Counted from the stretch's first letter, positions 35,819 to 45,609 are shown. The stretch is 64,000 nt of DNA from Flavobacteriaceae bacterium (GCA_023262185.1 JALRDO010000004.1:43229-107228); one strand, 5' to 3'. Notes: generated by a model not told the origin, from the sequence alone. Made by a program: numbers and translations.

Positions 35819-36820
35819 ATGCGATTTGAGCAATTAAAAAGACATCTTGAAGCGAAGTCATTTGCCCCATGTTATCTGATATATGGTGAAGAGTCTTTCT
35901 TCATAGAAGAGATCGGACAGTGGTTTGAAGAAAGTATCATTCCGAAAGATTTGAGGGATTTTAATCAAACGGTTTTGTATGGGTCAGACAGCAGTATGAG
36001 TGAAGTGGTTGAACGAGCGAGACAATTGCCAATGATGTATGAGCGCACTACAGTAATTGTCCGTCAAGCCCAAACCCTTATGCGTCAAATTGCTGAATTA
36101 GAGACTTATCTAGAACATCCAAATCCTCAATCTGTAGTGGTATTCTTGATACATAGCGGATCTATGGACAAGCGTAAAAAAGTGATAAAGCAGGTAGATA
36201 AGTTTCAAGGTCTTTATGAATGTAAACCTCTTTATGAGAATGAACTTCCCGCCTGGCTAGAATCTCATTTATCACAGCGCAATCTGGAGATAGAGGTTCA
36301 AGCGAAACAATTGTTGCTTTCATTTATTGGCGGAAATCTTAGACGAATTAAAAGCGAGATTGATAAAATTCTACTTGCAATTCCTGAGCTTACGACCATA
36401 AGGCTAGAACATATTGAAAAGCATGTGGGAATTCACAGAAACTACAATGTTTTTGAGATGCAAAAAGCACTTAGCTCGGGTCAGCTTCAAAAGGCCATTA
36501 GCATTTTGAATTATTTCTCAGAAAATGCCAAAGATTATCCCATTCAAATGACCTTGCCCGTGCTTTCGTCTTTCTTCTCAAAAGTGTTTAAATATCATGC
36601 ACTTTCGAACAAAGATGAAGCAGCGAAGGCTCTTGGCGTTTCTCCTTATTTTATTAAGGACTATCAAAATGCGGCTCGAATTTATTCAATGAAACGTCTA
36701 ACCCGAATCTTGGGTTCGTTAAAACAAATTGATTTGGCTTCAAAAGGTGTGGGGCAATTGAATTCGCCAAATAGTACCACTCAACTCTATCAAGATTTGA
36801 GTCTGGTGATGCGACCTTAG
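35819..36820 (+). CDS. holA: DNA polymerase III delta subunit
   Basis: Clamp-loader subunit that opens the beta sliding clamp. 333 residues. N-terminal AAA+-like domain without a working P-loop (start MRFEQLKRHLEAKSFAPCYL-type, then LIYGEESFFIEEIG), the beta-opening segment DLRDFNQTVLYG, a central lid region (LPAWLESHLSQRNLEIEV-like), and a C-terminal collar domain (about 210-333; NVFEMQKALSSGQ, KYHALSNKDEAAKALGVSPYF, RILGSLKQIDLASKGVG). HolA is poorly conserved in sequence, but this order is characteristic. Its stop shares TTAG with the convergent E1 gene. Confidence 0.9.
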   Translation: MRFEQLKRHLEAKSFAPCYLIYGEESFFIEEIGQWFEESIIPKDLRDFNQTVLYGSDSSMSEVVERARQLPMMYERTTVIVRQAQTLMRQIAELETYLEHPNPQSVVVFLIHSGSMDKRKKVIKQVDKFQGLYECKPLYENELPAWLESHLSQRNLEIEVQAKQLLLSFIGGNLRRIKSEIDKILLAIPELTTIRLEHIEKHVGIHRNYNVFEMQKALSSGQLQKAISILNYFSENAKDYPIQMTLPVLSSFFSKVFKYHALSNKDEAAKALGVSPYFIKDYQNAARIYSMKRLTRILGSLKQIDLASKGVGQLNSPNSTTQLYQDLSLVMRP

Positions 36821-39213
36821 AATAGTTTATCAAATCTAGACGGATTCGATTCATACATGAGCGTGTACAGTTTTTCAAAAATCTCGTCAGCATTGGGCTT
36901 AGAAAAATAATCCCCGTCAGATCCGTATGCAGGTCTATGCTCTTTTGCACTGATCGTTATGGGTTTGCTATCTAAAAATCTGTACCCTTCTTGGTGTTCA
37001 AGAATCTGTTGCAGTAAGAAGGCTGAATATCCACCAGGAACATCCTCATCTACTATGGCAAGTCGGTTTGTTTTCTTTAGACTTTCTACACAAACCATAC
37101 TTTGGTCAAAGGGCCACAGGGTTTGAACATCAATAAGCTCAATGGATATCCCGTATTTTTCAAGCTGTTGAATTACCTCCTGAACAATTCTCAAGGTTGA
37201 ACCGTAACTCACCACCGTCATATCAGTTCCGTTTGATAGTACTTCAACTTCACCAATAGGAACGGTGAATTCACCAAGATTATTGGGTAATTTCTCTTTT
37301 AGTCGGTAGGCGTTTAAGGGTTCAATGATCAATCCCGGCTCGTTAGCGCTCAGTAGTGCATTGTACATCCCAGCAGCCTGCGTCATATTTCGGGGAGATA
37401 GAATGTGGATTCCTCTTAACAAATGCACCAAACCACCCATAGGTGAACCTGAATGCCAAATGCCTTCTAGGCGATGTCCGCGTGTTCTAATGATTAAAGG
37501 CGCGATTTGCTGTCCTACAGAACGATATCTTAAGGTGGCCAGATCATCAGTTAGAATGTTTAAAGCGTAGAAGATATAATCGAGGTACTGAATTTCAGCT
37601 ATAGGTCTTAAACCTCTCATCGCCAACCCTAAACCTTGACCAATGATTGTTGCTTCACGAATACTAGTGTCAAAAACACGTTCGATTCCAAAGATTTCTT
37701 GAAGCCCTTCTAGTGATTTATTCACGCCGCCAATTTGACCTGAATCCTCTCCGAAAATGAGTACACGTGAATCGCGACGCATTATAGCTTTAAAATTTTC
37801 AAGTAAGATCTGTCGACCATCAACCGTTTCTGCCTCTTGATCATAGGTCGCTTTATGGGGGTTAACCTTTGTGAGAGCCTTTGGTGTTTGATCTATCAAT
37901 TCAGAACTGTAGTGACGCTGTTCCACTTCTTGAATAGAGTGTATCAATTCAGAAAGTATTTGCTTAGTAGAGGAACTTAATTGGGATCCTTGTTTTATGA
38001 GAAGTCCTTTAGCTAACGAAAGAACATCGCGCTTTAAAACTAATTTTTTAACCTTTAAAGCTTTAAGGCTATCAGACAGATGTGTTTCTAGCGAAATGTT
38101 GTTTTTTTCAAGGACCTTAATTAATTCATCTCTGTAATGTAAGGCTGGCTGTTGAAATTCTGCGAAAGCAGTTTTTTTGGCCTCAGCTACCGTTGTTTCG
38201 ATTTCACGCTCTAACCTATCTAAAGTAGCCTCGTCTGAAAACCCTTTCTCAAGAATCCATTCTTTGAAGCGTTTGAGGCAGTCGTTTTCGCGCTCCCAAT
38301 TCAATCGTTCTTCGCTCTTATAGCGCTCATGAGACCCAGATGTACTGTGCCCTTGAGGCTGGGTCAATTCAACAACATGAACAAGTACAGGGATATGTTG
38401 TTCACGACACAACAGTTCAGCCTTCTGATAGGTTTCAATAAGCGCTGCGTAATCCCATCCGTTAACTTCAAGAATCTCAAGTCCTTTGTGCTTTTCGTTT
38501 CTTTTAAACCCTTTGAGCGCCTTTGAAATACTTTGTTTTACCGTGTGGTACTCTGGACCCACTGAAATACCATATTCATCATCCCATACACTCATTAGCA
38601 AAGGAACTTGCATTACTGCGGCTGCATTCATAGTTTCAAAGAATATGCCTTCAGAAGTAGAAGCATTCCCAATGGTTCCCCATGCAATCTCGTTTCCTTT
38701 TACTGAAAAGAGTGTGGAGTCTATGGTATCTGATTGTGAACGATAAAATGACGAGGCCTGAGCAAGGCCAAGTAAACGAGGCATTTGTCCGCCTGTTGAT
38801 GACACATCAGAAGTAGAATTGAACTGTTTTGTTTGGTCTAACCAGCCACTCTGATCACTCCACATTGGGCTGGAAAAGTGTCCGGTCATTTGACGTCCAC
38901 CGTGCATGGGTTCATGCGCTAAATCAGTGGTGCCAAAAAGGGTGTGAAAGAAAGATACAGGGTTAAGTAATCCTTGCGCAAGATGAAAAGTCTGGTCTCT
39001 GTAATAGCCACTCCGATAATCTCCTTTTTTGAAAAACTTACTCATGGCGATTTGTGGAAGCTCTTTTCCGTCGCCAAAAATTCCAAACTTCGCCCTTCCG
39101 AGTAACACCTCTTTCCGTCCTAGTATACTACATATACGGCTAGTATATGCAGTCCTATAGTCGTTTAAAATTTCGTCTCGAAATTCTTGAAATGTCATCT
39201 CGCTGTTTCCCAT
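36817..39213 (-). CDS. 2-oxoacid dehydrogenase E1, fused alpha and beta subunits
   Basis: Thiamine-diphosphate-dependent E1: oxidative decarboxylation of a 2-oxoacid (pyruvate or branched-chain). Starting at the ATG at 39213 gives 798 residues; the longer TTG start at 39249 would overlap the -7 box at 39237-39244. The alpha half (about 1-420) contains GYYRDQTF, MHGGRQMTGHFSSP, TAGQMP-like SSTGGQMPRLLGLAQ and the cofactor site WGTIGNASTSEG, where the usual GDG is GNA. The beta half (about 470-798) contains VLIFGEDSG, EATIIGQGLGLAMRGLRPIAEIQY, GSPMGGLVHLLRG and DEDVPGGYSAFLL. I know this fused form from other flavobacteria, where it is annotated as dehydrogenase or transketolase. lpdA could supply E3; E2 is not in the window. 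Confidence 0.88.
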   Translation of the reverse strand: MGNSEMTFQEFRDEILNDYRTAYTSRICSILGRKEVLLGRAKFGIFGDGKELPQIAMSKFFKKGDYRSGYYRDQTFHLAQGLLNPVSFFHTLFGTTDLAHEPMHGGRQMTGHFSSPMWSDQSGWLDQTKQFNSTSDVSSTGGQMPRLLGLAQASSFYRSQSDTIDSTLFSVKGNEIAWGTIGNASTSEGIFFETMNAAAVMQVPLLMSVWDDEYGISVGPEYHTVKQSISKALKGFKRNEKHKGLEILEVNGWDYAALIETYQKAELLCREQHIPVLVHVVELTQPQGHSTSGSHERYKSEERLNWERENDCLKRFKEWILEKGFSDEATLDRLEREIETTVAEAKKTAFAEFQQPALHYRDELIKVLEKNNISLETHLSDSLKALKVKKLVLKRDVLSLAKGLLIKQGSQLSSSTKQILSELIHSIQEVEQRHYSSELIDQTPKALTKVNPHKATYDQEAETVDGRQILLENFKAIMRRDSRVLIFGEDSGQIGGVNKSLEGLQEIFGIERVFDTSIREATIIGQGLGLAMRGLRPIAEIQYLDYIFYALNILTDDLATLRYRSVGQQIAPLIIRTRGHRLEGIWHSGSPMGGLVHLLRGIHILSPRNMTQAAGMYNALLSANEPGLIIEPLNAYRLKEKLPNNLGEFTVPIGEVEVLSNGTDMTVVSYGSTLRIVQEVIQQLEKYGISIELIDVQTLWPFDQSMVCVESLKKTNRLAIVDEDVPGGYSAFLLQQILEHQEGYRFLDSKPITISAKEHRPAYGSDGDYFSKPNADEIFEKLYTLMYESNPSRFDKLF

Positions 39214-39236
39214 AAGATCGCGTAGAATGCGCCTGG

Positions 39237-39244
39237 CAAAAATA
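39237..39244 (-). promoter_or_regulatory. Putative -7 box for the fused E1 gene
   Basis: TATTTTTG on the minus strand, an exact TAnnTTTG match, in the short gap after the M1-like gene. Predicts a start near 39233, a leader of about 20 nt and translation from 39213. Confidence 0.5.
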
Positions 39245-39258
39245 CACAATTATGGGGC

Positions 39259-42057
39259 TTAGAATAGAGAGCGCGTGAACAATCTGCTTATGGTCTCAAT
39301 TTCAAGACTTAAGACAAATCTAATCTTTGAACCATAGTCTTTGTCAAAAGCTTCAAACCCGGTGTGATTATGAACCGGAAAGTATACTTCTAAATAATCA
39401 GGAACGAGATTTAGTCGCAGTCCAGACCCGTATAAAAAGCGAGCTTTTTCATCTTTGCTTTTTAAATACCCAAGCTCTGTATATACTTCGACGAATCGCC
39501 ATAGGTTGACGGCTACATTTGAAGCTGCAATAGCCCCATTTGAAAACCCTTGATCTACAGAAGAAACAAAGCCTCCTTCACCGCGAATTAACTGTTGAGC
39601 AGATAATCCTTCTGATTCAGATCGACCGATGAGATTGTAGTCGTATAAGTAGTCGTTGGGTCTTCCGATTGAAAAATCAAAATAACCATTGGATTGAGTG
39701 TTTCTTAGAAAAACACCACCGTACAAACGAAAGCTTAGCTGGGTGTTATTGTCAAAGAGTTTTCTATACTCGGTAGAAGAGGAGAGTTTAATGAAGGCTG
39801 GAGTAAGTTGGATATCCCCTAAGAGACTTCGGTAGTCAAAGAGACTTTGCTTTGTTTTTTGATAACGAAGATTCAATACCACATAATCAGGATTTTCTAT
39901 GGCTTGAGCTTCAACATTGTTGCCATCTATAAAACGACTAACAGATCTAAGTCTTGCAAGAAAAGATTGGTTCGTTCTAGAAGTGATTCCTGACACATTT
40001 TGATTGATTGCTACATAGGGGGTTACGGTACTGTATCTAGAATTAATGTCAAAATGCTGAGTGAGCCCAAAAACACCTGCTGAAATACGACTTCTGTTTT
40101 TGTCATTTACCCAGAAATTGCTTGAAAATTTGAATGCCCCAATCAAAGCCTTCTCTTTTCGAGAATAATAAGGAGATATTTCGTACTCAAAGGGTTTTGT
40201 AACCAGGGAATTATTAGAAAGTTGAGCTCCTAGGGTTAATCCGTCATAAATATTAAACAAAACCTGAGGGGTTACAAATAACTGATTGTATTTAAGGTCG
40301 TCAAGATCTGTTATAGGTAATATTTTTACAGGCTTTTTAAGAAGACCACCTCGAGGATTATAGGTGTTGTTAGTGATGGTAAACTCAGGGGTCTCAAGTT
40401 TAGGATTGGTAATGTATCGCGCCCTCCTTTGGGTGTCGAATGATACCCATGTTTCATGCGTATCATTAGAAATCCATTTTGAGTCTACCTCTTGATCTCC
40501 AATGTACTGTGATACCCTAACCGGCAATGGATAAGCACCATTGTAATGAAGGAGTATGGAATCTTTATTCTTTGACCTTTTGAAGTCAGTGAATTTGAAA
40601 TCTATCCGCTGACGGTTTTTCAGTAAGCGCTCAGATACTACAGGAACGGTTGATTGCGGGTTGAAAAACCACTTCAAATCAAAACCTGAAACACCGGGTT
40701 TAAGAACAGATGCTCGCTGAAAATCTAAAAGCGCATCACTACTTTCAGGTGAGGTTTGCGGATCAAAACTCATGTGAAAGAGTTGTGCAGATCGGATCGG
40801 ATTAGCAATGTTGTAATTGTAATTTAACAGTTCTGAGGTTGAGGTTAATAACGGTTGATCTAAGTTCTTGTCATCGATAAAGCGGGCAAGCCATTTAAAA
40901 TAGTCAATGAGCTGTATTTCACCCAAGGTGTATAGGTTAAGCGGCCAAAGCCTGTTAAATTTTCCTATGAGTTTAATCCCCGAGTAATAGGTTTCTATAT
41001 AGCGTTCTAGAAGGTATTGTACAAATCCGCCTATATAAAAATGCTCTTCATTCATATTGCTATCAAATTTCAACAAGAGCTGTTTGCGCAATAATGTCTT
41101 TACCAGTTTTAATTCTTCAATGAATCCCTCTGGGTATGGTGAGAGAAGCGTGGGTATGTCTGCTATAAGTGAAATGGGCGCTTCGTTATATTCATTTATG
41201 GTTAGCAACAAATTATCAGTATCTGTACCTGGCAAATAGGTCGTAACAAAATCAAGTATGCGACTGAAATGCGGTGCGGGATTAGAAAGTCCTTTTATCA
41301 ATTCATCATCCACGTGTATCGACCATTCAGAGGTTCTGTAGTGGATAAGACTCGTGTCGTCGTGATCGATTGTGAATAGGGGCGAGCTTGCCGTTGTTCC
41401 GTGAAAATCAAAATACGAAAGTGGAGGTAAATCACTATGAATGAAATGATTGTCTCCTCTGTCAAATCGAATAGTGTACTCGACCAAACCCGTTCGCTGA
41501 TTGATTTTATTTTGATGATGATACACTTGAGAACTGCCTTTTTCTAATGGAATAGGAAGTATGAGAGTGTTTTTCAATACTAGTGTACCTCGTTCATCGA
41601 TGCCGTAGCCCGTAAACTTTGAACTCGGAAGTTTGAGAGAGTAATTGAGTTCCAATTCAGTGAGATCTTCTTCAGTACCTTGAAGTACCACCCTTAAAAC
41701 ATCGTAATCAATGCGTTCGAAGGCTAAGGGCTTTCCATTACATAGGATTTCTAAATTGATGGTATATCCTCTTTCGTCCTCCCGAGCCCAATGAAAACTG
41801 CGATCGAAGCGCTGTTGAAAGGCTCGCCCTAGGGAAGAATTTTTAGACGAAAAAGCGTGATTCCAATCGTAGAGATAAAGTGTGTCACCTTGAATGAAAT
41901 CGGAATTTTTAAAACGAATTTTACTTTGGACTTCTAAACTTCCATCAGAGTGATTGGGGTATAAATAGGCATCTATTGCGGTGTGTTCAAGCTTTTCTTG
42001 GGAGAAAAGTATAGGCACGACTCCTATCAGAGACCACAACAGAAGAAAATTTCTCAT
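39259..42057 (-). CDS. M1-peptidase-like protein with C-terminal outer-membrane barrel, active site lost
   Basis: 932 residues with signal peptide MRNFLLLWSLIGVVPILFSQ. The N-terminal 250 residues form a beta-sandwich like that of M1 aminopeptidases (HTAIDAYLYPNHSDGSLEV, LYLYDWNHAFSSKNS). The middle (about 270-450) matches the helical gluzincin region in layout, but no HExxH is found anywhere; KLVKTLLRKQLLLKF stands where it should be. The C-terminal third (about 600-932) alternates Tyr/Phe/Asn-rich strands and ends in ...LFTRSLF with a terminal Phe, typical of an outer-membrane barrel. I recall homologues of similar length in flavobacteria that also lack the zinc site, so this is a family feature. 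Follows the LOG gene with no gap; function unknown. Confidence 0.68.
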   Translation of the reverse strand: MRNFLLLWSLIGVVPILFSQEKLEHTAIDAYLYPNHSDGSLEVQSKIRFKNSDFIQGDTLYLYDWNHAFSSKNSSLGRAFQQRFDRSFHWAREDERGYTINLEILCNGKPLAFERIDYDVLRVVLQGTEEDLTELELNYSLKLPSSKFTGYGIDERGTLVLKNTLILPIPLEKGSSQVYHHQNKINQRTGLVEYTIRFDRGDNHFIHSDLPPLSYFDFHGTTASSPLFTIDHDDTSLIHYRTSEWSIHVDDELIKGLSNPAPHFSRILDFVTTYLPGTDTDNLLLTINEYNEAPISLIADIPTLLSPYPEGFIEELKLVKTLLRKQLLLKFDSNMNEEHFYIGGFVQYLLERYIETYYSGIKLIGKFNRLWPLNLYTLGEIQLIDYFKWLARFIDDKNLDQPLLTSTSELLNYNYNIANPIRSAQLFHMSFDPQTSPESSDALLDFQRASVLKPGVSGFDLKWFFNPQSTVPVVSERLLKNRQRIDFKFTDFKRSKNKDSILLHYNGAYPLPVRVSQYIGDQEVDSKWISNDTHETWVSFDTQRRARYITNPKLETPEFTITNNTYNPRGGLLKKPVKILPITDLDDLKYNQLFVTPQVLFNIYDGLTLGAQLSNNSLVTKPFEYEISPYYSRKEKALIGAFKFSSNFWVNDKNRSRISAGVFGLTQHFDINSRYSTVTPYVAINQNVSGITSRTNQSFLARLRSVSRFIDGNNVEAQAIENPDYVVLNLRYQKTKQSLFDYRSLLGDIQLTPAFIKLSSSTEYRKLFDNNTQLSFRLYGGVFLRNTQSNGYFDFSIGRPNDYLYDYNLIGRSESEGLSAQQLIRGEGGFVSSVDQGFSNGAIAASNVAVNLWRFVEVYTELGYLKSKDEKARFLYGSGLRLNLVPDYLEVYFPVHNHTGFEAFDKDYGSKIRFVLSLEIETISRLFTRSLF

Positions 42058-42738
42058 TTAAAAGTTCGGTCTTAGCTCTTTGCCTTTGTAGAAATCTAAA
42101 ATAGTTTCAACGACTTCATCAGAGGTGTCTACCATCTTAAATAGATCTAAATCTTCTTTGGAAATAGTTTTCTGAGCGAGTAGGGTATTTTTAATCCAAT
42201 CTAGGAGTCCACTCCAAAACGAAGTCCCCACAAGGATGATTGGAAAATGTTGGATTTTATGGGTTTGAATTAGCGTGAGGGCTTCGAAAAGTTCATCTAG
42301 TGTTCCAAATCCTCCTGGCATAACCACAAAGCCTTGTGCGTATTTTACAAACATCACCTTACGAACAAAAAAATAGTCGAAGTAAATGCTCTTGTCAATA
42401 TCAATGTATTCATTAGGATGTTGTTCAAATGGAAGTTTGATATTCAATCCTACTGAAATTCCCTTTGCTTCTGTGGCCCCTTTATTTGCAGCTTTCATGA
42501 TTCCAGGTCCACCACCGGTAATGATGCCAAATCCCTGCTCTGAAAGCTTTTTGGCGATTTCAGAGGTTAAGGCAAATGTCTCTGATTGTTCAGGGGTGCG
42601 TGCTGATCCGAATATTGATACACAAGGTCCAATTTTGGCCATGCGATCGTACCCTTCTACAAATTCACCCATTATTTTAAAGAGGGCCCAAGAGTCGTTG
42701 GACTTAATTTCGTTCCAATCTTTAGTTGAATATGACAT
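42058..42738 (-). CDS. LOG-family protein (nucleoside 5'-monophosphate phosphoribohydrolase)
   Basis: 226-residue Rossmann-fold enzyme of the Lonely Guy family, which cuts ribose 5-phosphate from nucleoside monophosphates; plant members release cytokinins, bacterial ones often act on AMP or other nucleotides. Signature pair: GGGPGIMKAANKGA (nucleotide binding, about 77-90) and MPGGFGTLDELFE (catalytic PGGxGTxxE, about 141-153). The start VSIFGSARTP is also typical. It begins 1 bp after the uvrA stop, and the M1-like gene begins directly at its stop, so uvrA-LOG-M1-like appears to be one transcript. The link to DNA repair could be nucleotide salvage, but that is speculation. Confidence 0.9.
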   Translation of the reverse strand: MSYSTKDWNEIKSNDSWALFKIMGEFVEGYDRMAKIGPCVSIFGSARTPEQSETFALTSEIAKKLSEQGFGIITGGGPGIMKAANKGATEAKGISVGLNIKLPFEQHPNEYIDIDKSIYFDYFFVRKVMFVKYAQGFVVMPGGFGTLDELFEALTLIQTHKIQHFPIILVGTSFWSGLLDWIKNTLLAQKTISKEDLDLFKMVDTSDEVVETILDFYKGKELRPNF

Positions 42739-42739
42739 T

Positions 42740-45571
42740 TTAAATGGCTATGGATTTAAACGAATCTAATTCATTTTTTAAGAAAGAAGCGGTTAAGCTA
42801 GCTTTAGACTTACTAATTTCTTCTGGAGTTCCCTTGGTAACGATGTATCCTCCGGCCTCTCCACCTTCAGGTCCTACATCTATGATATGGTCTGCCTGAC
42901 GTATAACATCTAAATTGTGTTCAATCACAACGACCGTGTTGCCCTTGTTTACCAACCTATTCAGCACCTCTAAAAGAATTCTAACGTCTTCGAAATGAAG
43001 TCCCGTGGTAGGTTCATCTAAGATGTAAATAGTTTTCCCTGTATCTCGCTTAGCCAATTCTGTGGCAAGCTTTACGCGCTGTGCTTCACCCCCTGAAAGA
43101 GTTGTTGAAGATTGCCCCAGGGTGATATAACCTAATCCAACTTCGTTCAATGTTTTAAGAATACGGTGAATTTTAGGGATGGCTTCAAAAAATGCGGATG
43201 CTTCTTCAATAGTCATCTCAAGTACGTCAGAAATACTTTTGCCTTTGTATCGGATTTCTAATGTTTCGCGATTAAAGCGCTTTCCACGACAGGTTTCACA
43301 TTCTACCAATACATCGGGTAAGAAGTTCATCTCAATTACTTTCTGGCCTCCACCTCCACAGGTCTCGCAACGTCCGCCTGTAACGTTAAAACTAAAGCGT
43401 CCGGGCTTGTACCCACGTATAACCGCCTCAGTCGTTTTGGCAAAAAGCGAACGGATTTCTGAGAAAACCCCAGTGTATGTTGCTGGATTAGACCTAGGAG
43501 TCCTGCCTATGGGTGCTTGATTGACATCAATAACCTTGTCGCAATGTTGCAATCCCTTTACCTTTAAATAGGGTAGAGGCTTTTGTACCCCATTGAAATA
43601 GTGGTTATTTAATATAGGGTAAAGAGTTTCGTTGATTAGTGTTGACTTTCCGCTACCTGAAACTCCTGTTACAAGGGTTAAGGTCCCTAATGGAATCTTT
43701 ACGGTCACGTTTTTCAAATTGTTTCCGCTACATCCAGAAAGCTCTATGAAATCTCCAGACCCTTTTCTACGCGTAGAAGGAGTGGGGATACTTTTTTCAT
43801 TGTTCAGGTATTGTGCCGTTAGGGTACTAGTGACCTTCATCTCTGCCGGCGAACCTTCGAATACAATTTCTCCACCATGTCTACCGGCACCTGGGCCAAT
43901 GTCGATCACATGATCAGCGCATTCAATCATATCACGGTCGTGCTCTACCACCAAAACTGAATTCCCTATATCGCGTAACTCCTGTAAGGCACCAATAAGT
44001 CTCATGTTATCGCGCTGATGCAGTCCTATACTCGGTTCGTCAAGAATATAGAGTACATCAACAAGTTGAGAACCTATCTGAGTCGCGAGGCGAATCCGCT
44101 GAGCTTCGCCCCCAGATAAAGAGCGAGCGCTTCTATTAAGGGTGAGATAGCTCAATCCAACCTCGTCGAGAAAACTAAGTCTCATTTTGATTTCTTTGAT
44201 TACTTCAGCTGCAATAACGGCTTGTTGGGGCTCGAGTCTGCTTTCTATATCATCAAAGACAGAACGTAAATCGGCAATAGAACAATCCACCAATTCTGTT
44301 ATGGTCTTTCCGGCAATTCTAAAAAGTTGAGTTTCAGGCTTCAGCCGCGAACCATTGCAAGAGGTGCAATGTGCATCCTCAAGAAATTCTGAGGCCCAGC
44401 GCTTTATTGAGACTGACCCAGAATCGTGATATTGTTGTAAAATAAAAGTCTCTAAACCGTCAAAATCTATAGTGTATTCTCTTGTAACTCCTAGCGTTTT
44501 TGACGGAATGTTAATCCGCTCCTTTATTCCCTTCAGAAGAGCGATTCGAGCTTCTTCTGATAACGATTCAATGGAACTATCTAAGGTGAAGTTGTACAGC
44601 TGACCAATGTGTTCGATTTGGGTAAAAGACCAATTCTTTTTGTAGGTCCCTAAAGGACCAATGCCACCTTTTCGTATACTCAGCTTCTTGTCAGGGAACA
44701 TTTTGTGCTCGTCAATTACCTTAATATGCCCTAATCCTCTGCATGAGAGACACATTCCTTTAGGAGAGTTAAATGAAAAGGTATTGGGCTCAGGAACATC
44801 TAATGAAACACCAGATTCAGGACACATAAGGGCCGAACTGAAATAGTGGATGTCACCTTCGGCCGTTTCAAGCATAAGTACTTGGTTACCCTTTTTTAAG
44901 GCAAGCTCTATACTTTGTACTAATCGCTTGTCCTCTTTACCACTAACACTGATGCGATCAATGACAATTTCGATGTCATGAATCTTGTAACGATCGAGCT
45001 TTAAACCTGGTTGAATAGATTGAATTTCTCCATCTACACGAACCTTTAGAAATCCTTGCTTTAAAATGGTTTCAAAAAGCTCTCTATAGTGTCCTTTTCG
45101 GGAGCGTATGATAGGGGAAAGCACCGTGACCGGTTGACCGTTGAATTGCTCAAGAATACGCGATACTATTTCTTCGTTGGTATAGCGAACCATACGTTTT
45201 CCGGTCTCAGGAGAATAAGCGTCTGCGGCCCTAGCAAATAGCAATCGAAGAAAATCATAAATCTCAGTAATGGTTCCAACCGTAGAACGGGGTGATCTCG
45301 AGGTGGTTTTCTGTTCAATGGCAATAACAGGCGACAGTCCTTCGATAGCATCGACGTCAGGACGCTCTAAATTTCCCAAAAACTGTCTTGCATAAGCAGA
45401 GAAGGTTTCGATATATCTGCGTTGCCCTTCTGCATATATGGTGTCAAAAGCCAATGAAGATTTACCGCTACCAGACAAACCAGTAAGCACAACAAGTTTC
45501 TCTCTGGGGATATTAATGGATATATCCTTGAGATTATGAGTTTTAGCATTGGTTATACGGATTGAGGACAA
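42740..45571 (-). CDS. uvrA: Excinuclease ABC subunit A
   Basis: Damage-recognition ATPase of nucleotide excision repair. 943 residues (E. coli 940). First Walker A GLSGSGKSSLAFDTIYAEGQ (about 31-50), zinc finger 1 CPESG...CLSCRG, ABC signature LSGGEAQRIRLATQ, Walker B LYILDEPSIGLHQRD; second half with GVSGSGKSTLI, zinc finger CETCGGGG...CETCRG, TTLSGGEAQRVKLATEL and IYILDEPTTGLHFED. The frame begins at TTG (45571); an in-frame TAA lies 30 bp upstream and no ATG/GTG fits, so TTG is probably the true start. The promoter region holds a -7 box and two operator-like palindromes, described separately. Confidence 0.98.
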   Translation of the reverse strand: MSSIRITNAKTHNLKDISINIPREKLVVLTGLSGSGKSSLAFDTIYAEGQRRYIETFSAYARQFLGNLERPDVDAIEGLSPVIAIEQKTTSRSPRSTVGTITEIYDFLRLLFARAADAYSPETGKRMVRYTNEEIVSRILEQFNGQPVTVLSPIIRSRKGHYRELFETILKQGFLKVRVDGEIQSIQPGLKLDRYKIHDIEIVIDRISVSGKEDKRLVQSIELALKKGNQVLMLETAEGDIHYFSSALMCPESGVSLDVPEPNTFSFNSPKGMCLSCRGLGHIKVIDEHKMFPDKKLSIRKGGIGPLGTYKKNWSFTQIEHIGQLYNFTLDSSIESLSEEARIALLKGIKERINIPSKTLGVTREYTIDFDGLETFILQQYHDSGSVSIKRWASEFLEDAHCTSCNGSRLKPETQLFRIAGKTITELVDCSIADLRSVFDDIESRLEPQQAVIAAEVIKEIKMRLSFLDEVGLSYLTLNRSARSLSGGEAQRIRLATQIGSQLVDVLYILDEPSIGLHQRDNMRLIGALQELRDIGNSVLVVEHDRDMIECADHVIDIGPGAGRHGGEIVFEGSPAEMKVTSTLTAQYLNNEKSIPTPSTRRKGSGDFIELSGCSGNNLKNVTVKIPLGTLTLVTGVSGSGKSTLINETLYPILNNHYFNGVQKPLPYLKVKGLQHCDKVIDVNQAPIGRTPRSNPATYTGVFSEIRSLFAKTTEAVIRGYKPGRFSFNVTGGRCETCGGGGQKVIEMNFLPDVLVECETCRGKRFNRETLEIRYKGKSISDVLEMTIEEASAFFEAIPKIHRILKTLNEVGLGYITLGQSSTTLSGGEAQRVKLATELAKRDTGKTIYILDEPTTGLHFEDVRILLEVLNRLVNKGNTVVVIEHNLDVIRQADHIIDVGPEGGEAGGYIVTKGTPEEISKSKASLTASFLKNELDSFKSIAI

Positions 45572-45588
45572 ATTCGAAAAATTTGAAT

Positions 45589-45596
45589 CAAAAATA
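45589..45596 (-). promoter_or_regulatory. Putative -7 box for uvrA
   Basis: TATTTTTG on the minus strand, exact TAnnTTTG match; RNA would start near 45585, about 14 nt before the TTG start codon. The nearer operator-like palindrome (45610-45620) lies within its spacer and -33 region. Confidence 0.5.
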
Positions 45597-45609
45597 CAGC
45601 ATTACTATT

